A stretch of DNA of 10,165 nt from Erysipelothrix sp. UBA3377 (GTDB lineage Bacteria > Bacillota_I > Bacilli_A > Erysipelotrichales > Erysipelotrichaceae). Below, in pieces: positions 1 to 6,271 of this stretch; the first letter of the stretch is position 1; each line of letters begins with the position of its first letter. The stretch spans positions 2,892 to 13,056 of the forward strand of contig DEQB01000063.1 in NCBI GenBank assembly GCA_002359085.1, in the 5' to 3' direction. The translations under genes were made by a program, and so were the position numbers. The notes below the pieces were generated by a model. That model made no database searches. It was not told the origin of the DNA and saw nothing but the letters and a program-made list of their open reading frames with translations.

Positions 1-665
1 CCCAATGGGTCATTTTTTTGTTGTAACAAAGAATGATAAATACGAAACGCTGCTTCTTTGTTTTTATCCAACAAAGCATTGGACAAATCAAAAACCAAAC
101 GATCAATATCTTGTGTAATCATTGTATCTACATCGTCTTTTTCAATTCTCTTATCAAGTAAACCCAGTTTCTCAAGTTCACTTTCCATGCGTGCATAATC
201 TTCGCCAATTCTTTCAACGAATAAATTGCCTGCTTCTTTGGACATTGAAATATTCTTTTCTTTTAAAAGTCTTCTTAAGTAATTTTCCTTATTAAAACCA
301 TCTTTTTCTAAAATGACATGCATATTCGCATGTTTTTTAAATATTTTACCCAATTTTTGTGTTTGTGGGATTCTTTTCGTAAGTGCGATAACCAAATCAA
401 CACCTGTTAAATTCTGAATGATTTCAGACAATGAATCCGTATCAATACGCTTCATTTCTTTTTCATCTTCAACATATAAAAATACAACGCGCGGATTATC
501 AAATAGCGAAATGGTTGAGATTGCTTCCACAACATTTAAAAAATGAAAATCAGGATCTTTAGTACTAAAGTCATAACGTTCAAAATTCATACCTTTTTGT
601 TTGATTATACTGTTCACTTTTTCCAACACTATAAATCTATTTTTACCAACAACTACATCTATCAA
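1..665 (-). CDS. holA: DNA polymerase III subunit delta, 5' part (cut by window edge)
   Basis: Partial gene: the first 221 codons are present and the 3' end lies beyond base 1. The delta subunit belongs to the clamp-loader (tau/gamma-delta-delta') complex that opens the beta sliding clamp during replication. My own translation starts (M)IDVVVGKNRFIVLEKV. It contains blocks typical of the family: a strand near residues 60-70 (NPRVVFLYVEDE), the 'LVIALTKRIPQTQKLGKIFKK' region (here given in part) around 90-115, and the later helical stretch with KEAGNLFVERIGEDYARMESELEKL split over residues 145-172. The start is inferred as TTG at 665-663, because AGGTGA lies five bases upstream. A GTG at 674-672, directly after the comEC stop, is the in-frame alternative but has a poorer ribosome site. 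The gap to comEC is only nine bases, so the two genes are almost certainly cotranscribed. The family call is from recognition of the conserved pattern, not from a search. Confidence 0.88.
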   Translation of the reverse strand, partial: MIDVVVGKNRFIVLEKVNSIIKQKGMNFERYDFSTKDPDFHFLNVVEAISTISLFDNPRVVFLYVEDEKEMKRIDTDSLSEIIQNLTGVDLVIALTKRIPQTQKLGKIFKKHANMHVILEKDGFNKENYLRRLLKEKNISMSKEAGNLFVERIGEDYARMESELEKLGLLDKRIEKDDVDTMITQDIDRLVFDLSNALLDKNKEAAFRIYHSLLQQKNDPL

Positions 666-674
666 TCTTATCAC

Positions 675-2423
675 CTACTTCATTATACCAAAACCACCAC
701 GCTCTGACACGATAACTTTCAGAAAAGGCAACATTTTAAAAGTAATCGTCCCCTCTATTGACGTTTGAAGATCAACAATTCGATAATCTTGAAGACGTCT
801 CATAACCTTTGGGTGTGGATGGTTGTATATCCTCGGGTCACTACTGATTAAAGCAATATCAGGTTTCAACGATTTTAAGAATAAATCTGAACTGCTCGTA
901 TTAGAGCCATGATGCCCTAACTTTAAAACGTCAACCTCCATGTTTGGATACTGTTTTAATACTTCATTTTCCTGTTCAACACCCGCATCTCCCATCAATA
1001 AAAAACGTTTATCATATACTTCAAAATAAGTAATCAAACTGTTCGCATTATCTTCTTCATACTGAATATCACTCAAAAGAAACTCAAAAAAAGGTAAGGT
1101 CTCACCTTTGTTTTCAACCAAATACTCAACCTTAAAAGTTTCAATGATAGAAACCTGATTCCCATTGTGATCCAAATCAGGGTGGGTAATGATCAACGCA
1201 TCAATCTTTTTAATACCCATTTTATATAGATTTTGTTTCAAAGTGTTGTAGGCATTGGGCTTACCCGTATCAATCAGAACTGTATATATGTTAAACGGGA
1301 AAGTGATTAGGGTCGCATCCCCCTGATAGACTTGAATCATGGATACCCTAAAGAATGGATAGTACATATTAAAGACAATCATCATCGACATCACTACGAT
1401 TTGTGTCTTTATAGGTTTTATACAAAAAAACACGATCCAAAGTATAGAAGGTGCTCCAACAATTAAAAATATTGGATTATCTAAAATTGTATTGATACAT
1501 TTTAATAAATTTTCTGAAAGATTAAAGAAACCAAAAAGGCTCAACCACACCAAACAACCTGAAAAATAACTTAAGAGTCGAAATCCAACAAGTTCTAATA
1601 TATTCAAACGACCCATTGTCCGTAGTAACAAAAACTTTTGAAGGAGTTGATCATGAATTTGATCAAAACCAAGACTGAGTTTCTTCAATATGAACGGTAA
1701 ATAAACTAAATAAAAACCAGCATATGAACTTGCGAAAGGATACAAAATCAACAAACAACAGATAACCCTTTCTCTTTTCTTTAATATTAAGGACAAAAGA
1801 ATTCGTATAAACCCAAAGCTTATCCCAAATAAAAGTCCATAGAAGATACACAATACGATTTGCATCAATCTTAAATGTTTTTCACTGTATTTTTTTCTAT
1901 ACATATGTTCGAAAACTTTAAGAAATCCCCATAGTTGCAGGGAAAGTACTGAAAAGATGGTATTGAGTTCTCTTTCAAAAAATTGTTTTAGAAGCGGTGT
2001 GTTATCCAGCTTTGTGCTCCAAATTTTGCGAACTGAAAAGCTATTTTTGACATAAATGATATCATCGTCTGATATAATGCCTCTTACTTTAAGGTTATCT
2101 TGGTAGCTTTTGATGTCCAGATTGTTAATTTGGATGCGATCACCATAATTAAATTCGGTATCACCATAGTAATCGAAACGATTGAGTCGATGTCTAAAGG
2201 TAATTTTACCTTCCGATACCTCATCTACATAAAGATATCCATTGGGAATCTCTAAACCGCTTTGATGGTTAAACAAGAAAATGATGCCAATCAAAAACCA
2301 AAGTATACATCCTTTTAGGTATCTATAATGACATAACTTAAGGAATAGAAGTATCCAGATAATGGACATTAAAAATGGTTGACCCACAAGTGACATCAAC
2401 CATAAACCGATCATTAAATACAT
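675..2423 (-). CDS. comEC: ComEC/Rec2-type DNA uptake channel protein (short form)
   Basis: Membrane protein expected to carry single-stranded DNA across the cytoplasmic membrane during natural transformation. Hydrophobic segments lie near residues 5-30 and 38-51. A DUF4131/OB-like region (about 55-135) follows, then a reduced competence-type membrane region (about 150-355), and a C-terminal metallo-beta-lactamase-like domain (about 358-565). That domain has HPDLDH at 414-419, GDAG at 478-481, LGHHGS at 502-507 and HPHP at 535-538. The usual DVGQGD entry motif reads VYQGDA here. At 582 residues it is clearly shorter than the Bacillus protein (about 775), with the loss mainly in the central membrane part; the frame is uninterrupted. 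The start at 2423 has GAGA six to seven bases upstream and overlaps comEA by ten bases. A second ATG at 2414-2412 forms a TAATG overlap with the comEA stop and is an alternative. comEB is absent from between comEA and comEC. Confidence 0.9.
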   Translation of the reverse strand: MYLMIGLWLMSLVGQPFLMSIIWILLFLKLCHYRYLKGCILWFLIGIIFLFNHQSGLEIPNGYLYVDEVSEGKITFRHRLNRFDYYGDTEFNYGDRIQINNLDIKSYQDNLKVRGIISDDDIIYVKNSFSVRKIWSTKLDNTPLLKQFFERELNTIFSVLSLQLWGFLKVFEHMYRKKYSEKHLRLMQIVLCIFYGLLFGISFGFIRILLSLILKKRERVICCLLILYPFASSYAGFYLVYLPFILKKLSLGFDQIHDQLLQKFLLLRTMGRLNILELVGFRLLSYFSGCLVWLSLFGFFNLSENLLKCINTILDNPIFLIVGAPSILWIVFFCIKPIKTQIVVMSMMIVFNMYYPFFRVSMIQVYQGDATLITFPFNIYTVLIDTGKPNAYNTLKQNLYKMGIKKIDALIITHPDLDHNGNQVSIIETFKVEYLVENKGETLPFFEFLLSDIQYEEDNANSLITYFEVYDKRFLLMGDAGVEQENEVLKQYPNMEVDVLKLGHHGSNTSSSDLFLKSLKPDIALISSDPRIYNHPHPKVMRRLQDYRIVDLQTSIEGTITFKMLPFLKVIVSERGGFGIMK

Positions 2424-2884
2424 AACTGATCTCGCATTTTCTCAAACGTCTTTTCACCTATGCCTTTTATATTCATGATGTCTTCAATGTTGTGAAATAA
2501 GCCGTTTTCATTGCGATAAGAGATGATGCGTTGAGCAATTGAAGGTCCTACTCCAACCAATTGAGTCAGCAAATCAACATCGGCTGTGTTGATTGAGATA
2601 CATGGAACAGCTCTTTTTAAGGGCACAATGTATTTATCACCGTTCTTTAGAATTTGAGATGCATTCATTTGATGCGTGTCGACATCTTCCCCCAGTTTGA
2701 TGTCTGCAATCACTTCCCCCAATGTTGTATAACGCTCTATCTCAATTTCGTGCACTGTTTCATCGTAAATTATAGAGACATAACTTTTCTTATTGGATGA
2801 AACAAATGGATGAAAATTTAACTTGTACAACCCATATACTCCCAGTAGGATCATGATTGAAAAAGAGACCATCAATTTGTACAT
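2414..2884 (-). CDS. comEA: ComEA, membrane-anchored DNA-binding competence protein
   Basis: Protein of 156 residues expected to bind double-stranded DNA at the outer face of the membrane and hand it to ComEC. One N-terminal membrane segment (about residues 5-22) anchors it. A SLBB-like region follows (about 35-95; it ends ILKNGDKYIVP). The C-terminal helix-hairpin-helix pair (about 97-153) is clear, with INTADVDLLTQLVGVGPSIA and IMNIKGIGEKTFEKM carrying the GVG and GIG hairpins. These are the DNA-backbone contacts in this family. The ribosome site GAGGTG lies seven bases before the ATG and is unusually strong, but it forms one arm of a perfect inverted repeat (see 2887-2921). The gene is separated from greA by a terminator, so it probably begins its own unit with comEC and holA. 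The substrate and direction of uptake are family knowledge, not shown by the sequence. Confidence 0.92.
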   Translation of the reverse strand: MYKLMVSFSIMILLGVYGLYKLNFHPFVSSNKKSYVSIIYDETVHEIEIERYTTLGEVIADIKLGEDVDTHQMNASQILKNGDKYIVPLKRAVPCISINTADVDLLTQLVGVGPSIAQRIISYRNENGLFHNIEDIMNIKGIGEKTFEKMRDQLCI

Positions 2885-2886
2885 TA

Positions 2887-2921
2887 CACATCACCTCTAT
2901 TTAAAATTATGAGGTGATGTG
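2887..2921 (-). promoter_or_regulatory. Perfect 11-bp inverted repeat covering the comEA ribosome binding site
   Basis: On the minus strand the arms are CACATCACCTC (2921-2911) and GAGGTGATGTG (2897-2887), separated by 13 AT-only bases. The downstream arm contains the comEA Shine-Dalgarno sequence. The upstream arm copies the 16S rRNA 3'-end sequence that would pair with it. In RNA this could hide the ribosome site; in DNA it could be an operator. No T run follows either arm, so it is not an intrinsic terminator. The AT spacer holds weak -10-like strings (TAATTT, TTAAAT) but no convincing -35 box. Confidence 0.65.
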
Positions 2922-2931
2922 GTTGACTCCT

Positions 2932-2955
2932 AAAAAAAAGAACCCTTAGGTTCTT
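2932..2955 (-). terminator. Intrinsic terminator after greA
   Basis: On the minus strand, AAGAACC (2955-2949) and GGTTCTT (2944-2938) form a 7-bp stem with a four-base loop, directly followed by a run of T. It begins three bases after the greA stop codon, so it closes the DUF1292-mltG-udk-greA unit and separates it from comEA. Confidence 0.9.
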
Positions 2956-2957
2956 AA

Positions 2958-3425
2958 TTATTTAACATTCAAGATTTTTACATCATAGGGTTTTTCAACA
3001 TTAACCGTTACGACATCGCCAACTTTTGATTCCATCATGGCTTTCGCAAGTGGGGAAACATTTGACAATTTACCGTTATCTGGATTTGCTTCAACTGAAC
3101 CCACAATGGTAAATGTTTCTTCTTCTTCAAACTCTAAATCCAAAATGGTTACAGTAGCACCCAAACGTACAGTTTGGTATCCCTCACCATTTTCTTCAAT
3201 CAACTCTACTTTATCAAGTGTTGATTCCAGTTCACGAATTTTTGATTCAATATATGCTTGGCGATCGCGCGCTGCATCATAATCAGCATTCTCACTTAAA
3301 TCTCCTTGAGCACGTGCCTCTTTAATTTCCTGAATTACAGTAGGTCTTTCTACGTGAATAAAGTGATTCAATTCTCTTTTTAATTCTTCAAGGCCAGCTT
3401 GAGTTACAGGTATTTTATTACTCAT
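2958..3425 (-). CDS. greA: Transcription elongation factor GreA
   Basis: Protein of 155 residues that enters the RNA polymerase secondary channel and promotes cleavage of backtracked transcripts. The N-terminal coiled-coil hairpin (about residues 8-75) carries the acidic tip GDLSENADYDAARDRQ around residues 41-56, where the Asp and Glu position the catalytic metal. The C-terminal FKBP-like domain (about 80-155) has the family pattern LGATVTILD and NVSPLAKAMMESKVGD. Length is normal. Two adjacent ATG codons exist (3428 and 3425). I chose 3425 because AGGAG (3437-3433) is then seven bases away instead of four, but either is possible. The ribosome site overlaps the udk stop codon, which implies coupled translation. 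The partner udk-greA order is conserved in Firmicutes. Confidence 0.96.
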   Translation of the reverse strand: MSNKIPVTQAGLEELKRELNHFIHVERPTVIQEIKEARAQGDLSENADYDAARDRQAYIESKIRELESTLDKVELIEENGEGYQTVRLGATVTILDLEFEEEETFTIVGSVEANPDNGKLSNVSPLAKAMMESKVGDVVTVNVEKPYDVKILNVK

Positions 3426-3435
3426 CATGTCACTC

Positions 3436-4065
3436 CTAATCTATTTCTTTGTTAATGATACTATTAATTTTGGTCGTTAGCAAATCTATTGCCACATTGT
3501 TATGGGCACCTTCAGGAATAATAATGTCTGCATAACGTTTTGAAGGTTCCACAAATTGTTCGTGCATTACACGTACGGTTGTTAGATATTGATCAATTAC
3601 ATGTTCCATACTACGGCCACGTTTGTTCACATCACGTATTAAACGTCTGATAAATCTAACGTCTGTAGGTGCATCAACGAACACACGAATATCCAAAAGT
3701 TCGCGAAGTTGGGGATTTTCCAAAATCATCAAACCCTCTAAAACCAATACGTCTGTTGGTTCAACGCGCTCTGTGTATTCGCTTCGTGTATGTTTGATAA
3801 AATCATACACTGGTTTCTCAATCGCCGCGCCATTTTTTAATTTTTTTACATCTGATATGAGTAAATCCATATCAAATGCGAAAGGATGGTCATAGTTCAC
3901 ATCCAATCTTTCTTCGAAAGGAATATTGCTTTGATCCAAGTAATAGTCATCCATCTTAATGATGAATACTGAATTGGTATCAATAAAATGTTCTTTTAAG
4001 ATTCTCGCAATCGAAGTTTTTCCAGAGGCACTTCCTCCTGCAATCCCAATAATAATTGGACTCAT
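3436..4065 (-). CDS. udk: Uridine kinase (uridine/cytidine kinase)
   Basis: Phosphorylates uridine and cytidine to UMP and CMP in pyrimidine salvage, in the cytoplasm. The P-loop GIAGGSASGKTS is at residues 7-18. DDYY (39-42) and NYDHPFAFD (57-65) are family motifs at the nucleoside site, followed by YDF (87-89) and a HTRS segment. LEGLMIL (109-115) is a hydrophobic strand with the family's EG pair, and RLIRDVNKRGRS (about 141-152) is the basic lid. At 209 residues the length is usual. The ribosome site AGGTG overlaps the mltG stop codon and is five bases from the ATG, and only seven bases separate the udk stop from the first greA ATG, so the genes form a tight operon. Choice of phosphate donor (GTP or ATP) cannot be read from the sequence. 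Confidence 0.95.
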   Translation of the reverse strand: MSPIIIGIAGGSASGKTSIARILKEHFIDTNSVFIIKMDDYYLDQSNIPFEERLDVNYDHPFAFDMDLLISDVKKLKNGAAIEKPVYDFIKHTRSEYTERVEPTDVLVLEGLMILENPQLRELLDIRVFVDAPTDVRFIRRLIRDVNKRGRSMEHVIDQYLTTVRVMHEQFVEPSKRYADIIIPEGAHNNVAIDLLTTKINSIINKEID

Positions 4066-4073
4066 AATTACAC

Positions 4074-5156
4074 CTACCTATTTTCTAATTCATTAATTTT
4101 ATTTAAATGTTGTTGATATGTTTTAGAATAATATACCGTACCATCGCCACCCTCATAAACATCCGCTACAAAATAGTAATAGTCATGTTTATCGTAATTG
4201 AGTGTATTCTCAATCGCAAGTATATTCGGATTCAAGATGGGACCTACGGGTAATCCTGTATAGACATATGTGTTATAAGGACTATCAATGGCTTGATTTA
4301 CGTATAGTTCACAATCGGTCCAATCTTCAAATTCATACAATGCGTAACACACCGTTACACTGGATTGTAAAGGCATATCAATCGCCAAACGATTCATGAA
4401 CACGCCAGCAACCATTTGTTGATCCTCATTTGATCCTGCTTCATAAAGTACAACAGAACTCAGTATCATGACCTCATGTGTCGTAAAGTCACTTTGTTCA
4501 ATCATTGATGCTATGGTGTTATAGTTTTTTTGTGTGTTATCTAAGATTTGGCGCGTTACAGCATCCACATCTGCATAATCTGGAATGTAATACGTGTCGG
4601 GATATAAATATCCTTCCAAAAGCACACGAACTTGATTGTTAAATATTTCTTCAGTAAGTACAGGATAATCTAACATCAGTTCTCTAATATATGTTTCATC
4701 ATTCCAAGCATTTAAGAATTCTTGAGCATCAATTTCAAGTCCAAGTTCTAAAGCATGCGCAAAATCCTTTGCCCATCCTCCATCTTTTAAGACAATAACC
4801 ACATCTTGGATCGGAACGGTCTCATTTAAATAGTCTACAATTTCTTTGACGTTCCATCCTGATTGTAAAACATAATTCCCAATATACACATCACTCTTGT
4901 CAGTATAACGGGCATAAAGCTTCGCTATGGTAGCATTTGGAATGATGCCTTCAGTCTGTAGGTAATCAAAGACACTGTTCATACTGTCACCATCAAGTAC
5001 TTCAAGATGATACACTTCATCTTCAAATTCAAGCGGTGCGTTTAAAGCATGGTGGACAAAGAGAAAAGACCCCAACAAAGCCAGGGCTAAAACAACCCCC
5101 ATTGTCATAATTTTATGTTTTTTTATTTGATTAATAACGGAATTAGGCTTCTTCAT
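4074..5156 (-). CDS. mltG: Endolytic murein transglycosylase MltG (YceG family)
   Basis: Cuts nascent glycan strands at the membrane and so helps set peptidoglycan chain length. A cytoplasmic Lys-rich N-terminus precedes one membrane segment (about residues 17-39). A LysM-like region follows (about 48-112), then the catalytic YceG domain. Within it EGYLYPDTYY (181-190), SSVVLYEAG (233-241), GVFMNRLAIDMPLQSS (251-266), DSPYNTY (291-297) and GLPVGPILNP (301-310) match the family. Glu239 aligns with the conserved glutamate taken as the catalytic acid. The usual QSDPT stretch reads QSSVT. Length (360) is normal for a short Gram-positive form. The start overlaps the 3' end of the DUF1292 gene by 14 bases and has no clear Shine-Dalgarno sequence, so translation probably depends on coupling. 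The position before udk/greA is conserved. Confidence 0.94.
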   Translation of the reverse strand: MKKPNSVINQIKKHKIMTMGVVLALALLGSFLFVHHALNAPLEFEDEVYHLEVLDGDSMNSVFDYLQTEGIIPNATIAKLYARYTDKSDVYIGNYVLQSGWNVKEIVDYLNETVPIQDVVIVLKDGGWAKDFAHALELGLEIDAQEFLNAWNDETYIRELMLDYPVLTEEIFNNQVRVLLEGYLYPDTYYIPDYADVDAVTRQILDNTQKNYNTIASMIEQSDFTTHEVMILSSVVLYEAGSNEDQQMVAGVFMNRLAIDMPLQSSVTVCYALYEFEDWTDCELYVNQAIDSPYNTYVYTGLPVGPILNPNILAIENTLNYDKHDYYYFVADVYEGGDGTVYYSKTYQQHLNKINELENR

Positions 5157-5397
5157 GTTCGATTACAAAGGCTTCAAAGACCTCTTCAATCATTTCCCAT
5201 TCTTTTTCGTCACTAATTTCTAGTAATTCACCTTCGTCTGTATAAACAGAAACAAAGACTTCACCTGTTTCATCTTCAGGGTTTACATATAAAACATATT
5301 TACGTTTAAATTCATCATTTTCAAAGGTAAAAAGAATTTCCATTTCAATTTCTTTTTCATTTTCGTCTACGACGACAATTTTATTTTCTTCCAACAT
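5143..5397 (-). CDS. yrzB: DUF1292 (YrzB-like) small acidic protein of unknown function
   Basis: Protein of 84 residues, strongly acidic (many Glu and Asp), with a likely beta-rich core (ENKIVVVDENEKEIEMEILF, then YVLYVNPED and VFVSVYTDEG) and an acidic C-terminal helix. It resembles the DUF1292 family member found at the same place in the Bacillus alaS-yrzL-yrrK-yrzB cluster; its function is not known to me. The start at 5397 follows GGAGG by seven bases. A longer in-frame ORF from 5433 is excluded because its first codons would lie upstream of the -10 promoter box at 5422-5427. No membrane segment or signal peptide is seen. Its 3' end overlaps mltG, so it is the first gene of the mltG-udk-greA unit. 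Confidence 0.88.
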   Translation of the reverse strand: MLEENKIVVVDENEKEIEMEILFTFENDEFKRKYVLYVNPEDETGEVFVSVYTDEGELLEISDEKEWEMIEEVFEAFVIEHEEA

Positions 5398-5421
5398 AAA
5401 TGTTCCTCCATTTTCCATAGT

Positions 5422-5430
5422 ATTATACCA
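5422..5430 (-). promoter_or_regulatory. Extended -10 promoter of the DUF1292-mltG-udk-greA unit
   Basis: The minus strand reads TGGTATAAT, a perfect -10 hexamer (5427-5422) with the TGn extension. No good -35 box is present at 16-18 bases. It lies between the ruvX terminator and the DUF1292 ribosome site, giving a predicted leader of about 20 bases. A small inverted repeat (ATCTA-AAAA-TAGAT, 5438-5451) and a looser ATACCA/TGGTAT pair (5425-5430 and 5451-5456) surround the -35 region and could be a regulator site. Confidence 0.7.
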
Positions 5431-5522
5431 CAAATTAATCTAAAAATAGATGGTATTTACACGCTTTCACCTATTAAACGCAATTCATTTTAATCCAATC
5501 AAAAATAATGAAATCATGGTAT

Positions 5523-5557
5523 AAAAAAAGACTGGCGGATTTTATCCACTCCAGTCT
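5523..5557 (-). terminator. Intrinsic terminator after ruvX
   Basis: On the minus strand, AGACTGG (5557-5551) and CCAGTCT (5535-5529) form a 7-bp stem. An inner GGAT/ATCC helix is separated from it by a small asymmetric internal loop, and a run of T follows. It ends the alaS-ireB-ruvX transcript 14 bases after the ruvX stop. Confidence 0.92.
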
Positions 5558-5571
5558 AAATTTTTCATTTA

Positions 5572-6000
5572 TTAAGCATGTTTCAAACGGTCTAAATACG
5601 TTTGAAGAATTTCAACAGCGGCTACTTGATCGATCACTTTTTTTCTCTTTTTTCTTGAGACATCCATATCGATTAATTGTCTGGTTGCGGACACACTGGT
5701 AAGACGTTCATCAATTAAGACAACTTCTAATCCAAACCATGTTTCCAACAACGCTTTAAAGTCCATTGAAATTAAAGCACGTTCACCCATGTCATTATTC
5801 ATCATTTTTGGCAAACCCAAAACAAGAGTCGCAATCGATTCGGCTTCAATAATTTTTTTAAGTGGCGCTTCTAATTGTTCAAGAACACCTTCAAAACGCA
5901 GTGTTTTGTAGGGATGTGCAAACATCTTTAAGCCATCTGAAATACTCACACCACAGGTTTTGGACCCAAGATCCAAACCCATTATTTTAGTCGCCTTCAT
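5572..6000 (-). CDS. ruvX: RuvX/YqgF-type RNase H-fold nuclease (Holliday junction resolvase-like)
   Basis: Protein of 142 residues with an RNase H-like fold. Family members act on Holliday junctions and/or in 16S rRNA 5'-end maturation, and the sequence does not say which applies. The first catalytic Asp is in GLDLGSKTCGVSISD (D10). GLPKMMNNDMGERA (62-75) matches the GLP loop. DERLTSVSA (97-105) carries the acidic residue of strand 4, and IDQVAAVEILQTYL (123-136) carries the final Asp (D124). The ATG overlaps the ireB stop as ATGA, which implies coupled translation. A second Met at residue 7 (just before GLDLG) is a possible alternative start. The ireB-ruvX pairing is a long-standing conserved feature of Firmicutes. 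Confidence 0.94.
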   Translation of the reverse strand: MKATKIMGLDLGSKTCGVSISDGLKMFAHPYKTLRFEGVLEQLEAPLKKIIEAESIATLVLGLPKMMNNDMGERALISMDFKALLETWFGLEVVLIDERLTSVSATRQLIDMDVSRKKRKKVIDQVAAVEILQTYLDRLKHA

Positions 6001-6257
6001 TTATTATCCAAATAAAAGCGCACCAATTCTTCAATAATTTCATGACGTTCAACTTCTTGAATTAAAACGCGCGCATCTTTGTGTGAAGAAATATAAGCAG
6101 GGTCGTTGGAAATTAAATATCCAGCAATCTGGTTTACAGACTGGTATCCTCGTTCCCTTAACGCCGCATCTACACTGTGTAAAATCTCACCAATGCGTTC
6201 CTTTCGTATCTCATTGGCATCATAAGCAACCGTATCTGTTAAGTTTCTGTTTTTCAT
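5997..6257 (-). CDS. ireB: IreB family regulatory phosphoprotein (UPF0297/DUF965, YrzL-like)
   Basis: Protein of 86 residues. In Enterococcus faecalis IreB is a substrate of the PASTA Ser/Thr kinase IreK and limits cephalosporin resistance; that role here is inferred from family only. Conserved features are VNQIAGYLISNDPAYI (41-56), HKDAR (59-63) and the helix ending IEELVRFYLDNK. Thr7 and Thr9 in the N-terminal NLTDTV stretch correspond roughly to the phosphorylated threonines of the enterococcal protein. I chose ATG 6257 because GGGAG lies eight bases upstream. An in-frame GTG at 6266 overlaps that ribosome site and was rejected. It sits 14 bases after alaS and overlaps ruvX by four bases, so its expression should follow the alaS T-box. 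Confidence 0.93.
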   Translation of the reverse strand: MKNRNLTDTVAYDANEIRKERIGEILHSVDAALRERGYQSVNQIAGYLISNDPAYISSHKDARVLIQEVERHEIIEELVRFYLDNK

Positions 6258-6271
6258 AAACGCCACTCCCT

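Noticed and set aside
1663..1851. 62-codon hydrophobic minus-strand ORF inside comEC
   Set aside because: A different frame of a membrane-segment-rich region; the AT-rich sequence gives hydrophobic shadows and no ribosome site is evident.
2887..2921. Inverted repeat upstream of comEA read as a second terminator
   Set aside because: Neither strand has a T run after the stem; the real terminator is the separate hairpin at 2932-2955.
3037..3282. Plus-strand ORFs opposite greA, udk, mltG, ruvX, alaS and cysK
   Set aside because: All are antisense to well-supported genes and have no recognisable domains or promoter signals.
5398..5433. N-terminal extension of the DUF1292 protein (start at 5433)
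   Set aside because: The extension would begin upstream of the -10 box; the ATG at 5397 has GGAGG at the right distance.
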